Assembly (NCBI GenBank): GCA_028065725.1
Contig: JAPTVL010000370.1
Span: 1-8,555, forward strand
Direction of reading: 5' to 3'
DNA: 8,555 bases
Source of the DNA: Betaproteobacteria bacterium
GTDB taxonomy: Bacteria > Pseudomonadota > Gammaproteobacteria > Burkholderiales > Rhodocyclaceae
The notes under the pieces: generated by a model
Databases searched by the model: none
The model's input: only the letters and a program-made list of their open reading frames with translations
Told to the model about the DNA's origin: nothing
Shown here: positions 5,305 through 8,555 of the stretch, piece after piece
How positions within the stretch are numbered: the first letter of the stretch is position 1
Layout: every line of letters starts with the position of its first letter
Made by a program: the position numbers and the translations under genes

Positions 5305-8208
5305 AACGATCAGATCATGGAGCAGTTCCTGGCGTTCGCCAGACTGCAGGGGGTCAACATCGATCTTGAGCGGCTGGAAGCCGACGGGCGCATTCATCGC
5401 GCCGACGTCGGTGACCTGCCGTCAGGCAAGAACGACGCGGGCTACCTGTTGCGGCCCGACGGCACCGGCTGGATCACCAACTTCAAGGCGGACGGCAAGC
5501 CGATCCAGTTCAAGCCTGAGCTGGCACGCGATCTGACGCCAGAAGAAGTTGCGCGGATCGACGCTCAGCGCGAGGTCTGGCGCAAACAGCAGGCTGAACG
5601 CCAAGCGGTTGCCGTCGAGGATGCCATTCAGCGATGGGAAGACTCCCACGAGCCCAAGGCATTTCCCTACCTGCAGGCGCCGAAGCTCGATCCGGCCGGA
5701 CTGCGCCAGGGCAGGGCGCAGCTGCTGGTTCCCGTGATGGCCATCGATGCCGATGGCGAGCCGGGCTGGGTCGGCATGCAGCGCATCACATGGGCGGAGC
5801 CGGGGCAGTCGGCCGACAAGAGATTTGTCTCCGGCACCTCAACCAAAGGCGCGTTCGCAGTGATTCCTATCGTCGGCGCCGATGTCGAAGCACCCCTGCG
5901 CGCCTATGAGGCGGCCTGCAAAGCCGATCAGGTGGTGTTCTGCGAGGGCATCGGCACTGCACTGGCAATCCATCAAGCCACCGGACTACCGGTGATCGCG
6001 GCCATGTCGGCGCAGAACCTGCCGGACGTGGCCCGCAGCCTGCACAACAAGCTGCAGGGGCGTGCCGTCATCTACGCCGACAACGACGGCGAGAACGCGC
6101 AGTTCAAGGGGCAGGCCTATGCCGTGCGCGCAGCCCGCATGCTGGGCGGCGCACGCACGCGCATCGCCCTCCCTGAGAAGCCGGGCGGCATCACGCCCCC
6201 GGGTTACGACGCTCGGGACCAGATCCGCGACAGCGGTCCCGAGGCCATACGCAACACGATGGCTGCGACGCTGGATGCCTGGCAGTTGGAGCGGCGCCTG
6301 CCACCTGAAGTCGCGGGCCGCCACAAGCCCGGCTTGGTCAGACAACAGGCGCCTCAGCAAAACGCCGTGCGACAGCCGGTCTCTTTCACCCACCACCAGG
6401 AGCAACCCATGAATGAAAAAACGCTTGCCGATCTCGACGCTCAGATCAAAGACGCCACGAAGCTGCACAACGACTTGGCCAAATCGGCCTACGCGACGCC
6501 GAAGGCGAAGAAGGCCGCGCGTGACCAGATCAACGCGCTGAAAAAGGAACGAGACCAGGCCCGTCGCGCGGCGGACCCCACCGCGCAAGGCCAGGCGCAG
6601 CCCGGCTCTGCCCAGGATTCGGCAGAGCCGGCGCTGGCGGGCGTGGAAAGCCCGGCGCCCGAGATGTCGACACAGGCGGAGGAGGCGACGCAAGCGATGG
6701 GCCACGCTCTGCAGGAGAGCCAGAAAGAACCGGCTCAAGCGAGTGCATTTGATGAGGTCAATCAAGCGGCTGCAGAGGCCGAGACGGCGTCCGTCGAGGA
6801 ATCGAGCGCGGCAGCCCGCGCTGAGCAGGCGGATGGGCAAAGACAGGCCGAAACCCCTGAGGAGCGCCTCCTGCGCGAGTACGCGGTGCTGGCGGAGCCA
6901 GTGCGTGCGCAGCGGGCCAAGGCCCAGTATGACCTCGATGCGAGGCATCGGGAGCAGCGCGAGGCTCTGTTCGGGTCTCTGGACCAGTTGCGCGCCGACA
7001 AGATGCGGGAGCTCAATGGCATGGCCGAAGAGCACCGGCGCTCGCTAATTGCGATCGAGGTGGCCAAGGCCGTCGAAGCGATGCAAAAGCAACAGACGTC
7101 GGAGCGCAGGAGCCTGCAGTCTGAGCTTCCGGACGTGCCGAGCTACAGAAATTTCCTGGAGGACCGCGCCGCGAATGATCCGGTGGCGGCTCGGATGCTG
7201 GACGAAGAGCGATCGCGCGGCCAGGTTCCGGATGCAGTCAAGGGCAAGCGTGTCTCCCCCCTCGAGCCTGCTGTGCTGGAGGGGCTCACGCATGAGATCG
7301 AGGACGGCCCGGCCGGCAAGGCCATCCATTACGCGCGTGACGGCGAGCGGGTGATGTCAGACCGCGGTGAGCGCGTCGATCTCTACAAGATGGACGATCG
7401 GGAGATCGAGGCAGCCTTGCGTCTGGCTGAGCAGAAGTACGACATGGAGAAGGGCCTGGTGTTGACAGGCAGCCGTGAATTCCAGCAGCGTGCGGCCGAG
7501 GTCGCTGGTCGCATGGGCCTGAAGATCCAGAACGAGGATCTTCGCAAGGCATGGGAACAGGGCCGATTGACGGCTCTGCAAGCCGATGAAGCCGAGCACG
7601 CACTGGCCGCCACCGTGATGAATGGATCGGCCGAGCCGCTGGGCAGCATCGCCCGCCCGTCGAGCCTGGAAGCGTCCCGGGCGCAGGGCGATCAGGCTGT
7701 TGCGGCGACCTATCCGGTCGACAAACCGTTTCTGGCCGCTGAATCGGTCCTGTCGCACCTCCCGTCACAGGGCTGGGACGCCCTTGCCGCTGCCGGTCAG
7801 GGGCATCCCTTGACCCCTGAGCAAAAGGCTTGGCTCGAGAGCCCGGCGCGGCCGGTGCTCATCGATGAGCACGACAAGCTGACCGAGCTTGGTCAGCTGG
7901 CCTACGACCGGATGCAAGCGCGCGCCGAGGACGAGCGCGAGATGCAGCAGCAGCTTCGCACCCGGAACATCGATGAAGAGCTGGAAAAGCGCAAACGCGA
8001 GAAGGGCCTCGAGCAACAGGCCACAGAACACAAGGAGGAGGTCGCCATGGCGCGTGATGCAACCGCAGGGCTGCAGCGCGCCGATGACCGCCATGCCGAC
8101 TCCGCTGATCCGCAACAGGAGCTCGAGGAACAGCAGATCAAGGTGCCCGAACCCGCCCTTTCAAGCCGCAGTCGTCCCCGCCCTCGCGATGTTGGTCGCG
8201 GGATGTGA
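5293..8208 (+). CDS. Toprim primase-type protein with LPD7 domain (TraC-like)
   Basis: 971-residue plasmid transfer protein that probably primes synthesis on the transferred strand, like RP4 TraC. The Toprim region has VVFCEGIGTA (214-223), a form of the EGYATA primase motif of RP4 TraC and phage P4 alpha, with catalytic Glu218, and IYADND (260-265) with the DxD pair Asp263/Asp265. Residues 85-120 are a charged helix. A proline- and glutamine-rich linker (345-372) leads to an in-frame internal ATG (residue 373) with its own ribosome binding site. Residues 373-425 and 525-605 are strongly charged and probably coiled-coil, separated by an Ala/Glu-rich linker. About 675-760 match the LPD7 domain of polyvalent mobile-element proteins (VMSDRGERVDLYKM, ALRLAEQKYD, LVLTGSREF). 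The tail is again charged and ends Arg/Pro-rich. It looks like a fusion of a Toprim primase with an LPD7 protein. Followed at 15 bp by a small ORF and then ardC, probably one operon. Confidence 0.9.
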   Translation: MLHQNDQIMEQFLAFARLQGVNIDLERLEADGRIHRADVGDLPSGKNDAGYLLRPDGTGWITNFKADGKPIQFKPELARDLTPEEVARIDAQREVWRKQQAERQAVAVEDAIQRWEDSHEPKAFPYLQAPKLDPAGLRQGRAQLLVPVMAIDADGEPGWVGMQRITWAEPGQSADKRFVSGTSTKGAFAVIPIVGADVEAPLRAYEAACKADQVVFCEGIGTALAIHQATGLPVIAAMSAQNLPDVARSLHNKLQGRAVIYADNDGENAQFKGQAYAVRAARMLGGARTRIALPEKPGGITPPGYDARDQIRDSGPEAIRNTMAATLDAWQLERRLPPEVAGRHKPGLVRQQAPQQNAVRQPVSFTHHQEQPMNEKTLADLDAQIKDATKLHNDLAKSAYATPKAKKAARDQINALKKERDQARRAADPTAQGQAQPGSAQDSAEPALAGVESPAPEMSTQAEEATQAMGHALQESQKEPAQASAFDEVNQAAAEAETASVEESSAAARAEQADGQRQAETPEERLLREYAVLAEPVRAQRAKAQYDLDARHREQREALFGSLDQLRADKMRELNGMAEEHRRSLIAIEVAKAVEAMQKQQTSERRSLQSELPDVPSYRNFLEDRAANDPVAARMLDEERSRGQVPDAVKGKRVSPLEPAVLEGLTHEIEDGPAGKAIHYARDGERVMSDRGERVDLYKMDDREIEAALRLAEQKYDMEKGLVLTGSREFQQRAAEVAGRMGLKIQNEDLRKAWEQGRLTALQADEAEHALAATVMNGSAEPLGSIARPSSLEASRAQGDQAVAATYPVDKPFLAAESVLSHLPSQGWDALAAAGQGHPLTPEQKAWLESPARPVLIDEHDKLTELGQLAYDRMQARAEDEREMQQQLRTRNIDEELEKRKREKGLEQQATEHKEEVAMARDATAGLQRADDRHADSADPQQELEEQQIKVPEPALSSRSRPRPRDVGRGM
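6398..6411 (+). promoter_or_regulatory. Internal ribosome binding site and in-frame start inside the primase gene
   Basis: AGGAG (6398-6402) stands 6 bases before an in-frame ATG (6409-6411, residue 373), directly at the boundary between the Toprim part and the charged/LPD7 part. Initiation here would give a separate 599-residue protein without the Toprim domain. RP4 traC and the ColIb-P9 sog primase gene are established cases of long and short products from in-frame internal starts. It may also be the surviving start of a gene fused to the primase. Confidence 0.6.
6602..6631. repeat. Perfect 11-bp inverted repeat inside the primase gene
   Basis: CCGGCTCTGCC (6602-6612) and GGCAGAGCCGG (6621-6631) are exact reverse complements around the 8-base loop CAGGATTC. 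The hairpin lies in codons for the low-complexity linker (about residues 437-447), 190 bases after the internal start. No T-run follows, so it is not a typical intrinsic terminator. It could slow ribosomes, mark an RNA-processing site, bind a protein, or be a small inserted palindromic element. Confidence 0.6.
8032..8049 (+). promoter_or_regulatory. Second internal ribosome binding site near the end of the primase gene
   Basis: AAGGAGGAGG (8032-8041) precedes an in-frame ATG (8047-8049, residue 919) by 5 bases. It would start a 53-residue peptide rich in Asp, Glu, Gln and Arg. The same bases encode Lys-Glu-Glu in a charged helix, so the site may be a by-product of coding; a separate product is not shown. 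Confidence 0.3.
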
Positions 8209-8223
8209 ACCAGGAGATCCACG

Positions 8224-8361
8224 ATGCAAACCCAACCTTTGATTCCCGATGCCATGGAGTCCGACACCTTCGTCGAGATCCAGGCTGCCAGTCGCGACCA
8301 CGCCGAGCGTGAGTTCGGCGCCGTCTTTGATCAACCTGAAGACGAGGTCCAACATGGCTGA
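8224..8361 (+). CDS. Small acidic hypothetical protein, 45 residues
   Basis: This ORF runs from ATG 8224 to TGA 8359-8361. AGGAG (8212-8216) lies 7 bases upstream of the start, and the gene follows the primase stop by 15 bases. Its stop overlaps the ardC start by 8 bases, which suggests translational coupling within one operon. The peptide (MQTQPLIPDAMESDTFVEIQ at the start) has 11 Asp/Glu against 2 Arg and no Lys, no Cys, no membrane segment and no signal peptide. I do not recognise it. A strongly acidic small protein next to an antirestriction gene could be a DNA mimic or partner, but it may also be only a translated leader that delivers ribosomes to ardC. Confidence 0.6.
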   Translation: MQTQPLIPDAMESDTFVEIQAASRDHAEREFGAVFDQPEDEVQHG

Positions 8362-8555
8362 TGAACTGGAACAGCAAGCAGCGGCGGCTCAGGCCGGCCA
8401 GGAGCCCGAGGCTTTGACAGGCGTAGGCGGGGCAGGGGAACAAGCCCCGTCGCCGCCCGCCGAGAAGAAACAGCGTGATCTGCGCCAAGAAATCACGGAT
8501 CGCATGGTCCAGTCCCTCGAGCGTGGCGAAATCCCGTGGGAGCGTCCCTGGGAAA
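8354..8555 (+). CDS. ardC: ArdC-type antirestriction protein, 3' end missing
   Basis: The ATG at 8354 follows GAGG (8345-8348) at a spacing of 5 and overlaps the preceding small ORF by 8 bases. The 67 visible residues comprise a low-complexity Ala/Gln/Glu/Pro-rich leader of about 40 residues, then DLRQEITDRMVQSLERGEIP followed by WERPW. This is the opening of the ArdC N-terminal single-stranded-DNA-binding domain (DUF1738), which is usually followed by a zinc metallopeptidase-like domain. ArdC proteins protect incoming single-stranded plasmid DNA from restriction in the recipient. The catalytic HExxH part, if present, lies beyond the right edge. Position after the primase fits a set of genes used during establishment in the recipient. 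The leader before the domain is longer than I would expect for the core family, so a later start is possible but no better one is seen. Confidence 0.9.
   Translation, partial: MADELEQQAAAAQAGQEPEALTGVGGAGEQAPSPPAEKKQRDLRQEITDRMVQSLERGEIPWERPWE

Noticed and set aside
6805..6822. Inverted repeat AGCGCGG-CAGC-CCGCGCT in the primase gene
   Set aside because: Only 7 bp in Ala-rich GC-only codons, within what is expected by chance in such sequence.
5986..7035. 349-codon open frame on the minus strand inside the primase gene
   Set aside because: It is fully antisense to a gene with clear Toprim motifs, has a Leu/Arg-rich low-complexity composition typical of antisense frames in GC-rich DNA, and shows no recognisable domain.

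Overview
The window is high-GC DNA (by eye well over 60 % G+C in the coding parts) with the gene content of a conjugative plasmid or integrative conjugative element from a proteobacterium. The trbB, LPD7/Toprim primase and ArdC types seen here are common in elements of Burkholderiales, Xanthomonadaceae and Pseudomonas; I cannot narrow the host further. No rRNA, tRNA, CRISPR array or recognisable insertion sequence was seen.

Layout. (1) Bases 1-783 (+): the 3' four-fifths of a trbB-type conjugation ATPase gene, cut by the left edge. Its stop overlaps a new ATG (TGATG) with a good ribosome binding site, but that frame soon runs into a gene on the other strand, so the expected trbC-like gene looks lost or displaced. 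(2) Bases 830-3421 (-): an 863-residue SF2 helicase with a C-terminal domain that looks like a modified PD-(D/E)XK nuclease fold. (3) Bases 3422-3688: a 267-bp divergent intergenic region. (4) Bases 3689-5233 (+): a 514-residue class I SAM-dependent methyltransferase with a large unrecognised N-terminal half. (5) Bases 5293-8208 (+): a 971-residue plasmid primase-type protein (Toprim with an EGIGTA motif, charged linkers, LPD7 domain) with a convincing in-frame internal start at 6409. (6) Bases 8224-8361 (+): a 45-residue acidic ORF. (7) Bases 8354 to the right edge (+): the start of an ardC-type antirestriction gene.

How the genes fit together. trbB, the primase and ArdC are transfer functions: mating-pair ATPase, priming of transferred strands, and protection of incoming single-stranded DNA. 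The helicase and methyltransferase are not standard transfer genes. They sit as a divergent pair between trbB and the primase, where the rest of a trb operon would be expected, and look like accessory cargo. A helicase fused to a nuclease-like domain beside a methyltransferase with an amino-methyltransferase-type motif suggests a restriction- or defence-like pair, but this is inference and I do not recognise it as a named system.

The most distinctive non-coding signals are a perfect 12-bp inverted repeat (5230-5241/5293-5304) that joins the methyltransferase stop codon to the primase start codon and encloses a second hairpin, and a perfect 11-bp inverted repeat inside the primase gene (6602-6612/6621-6631).
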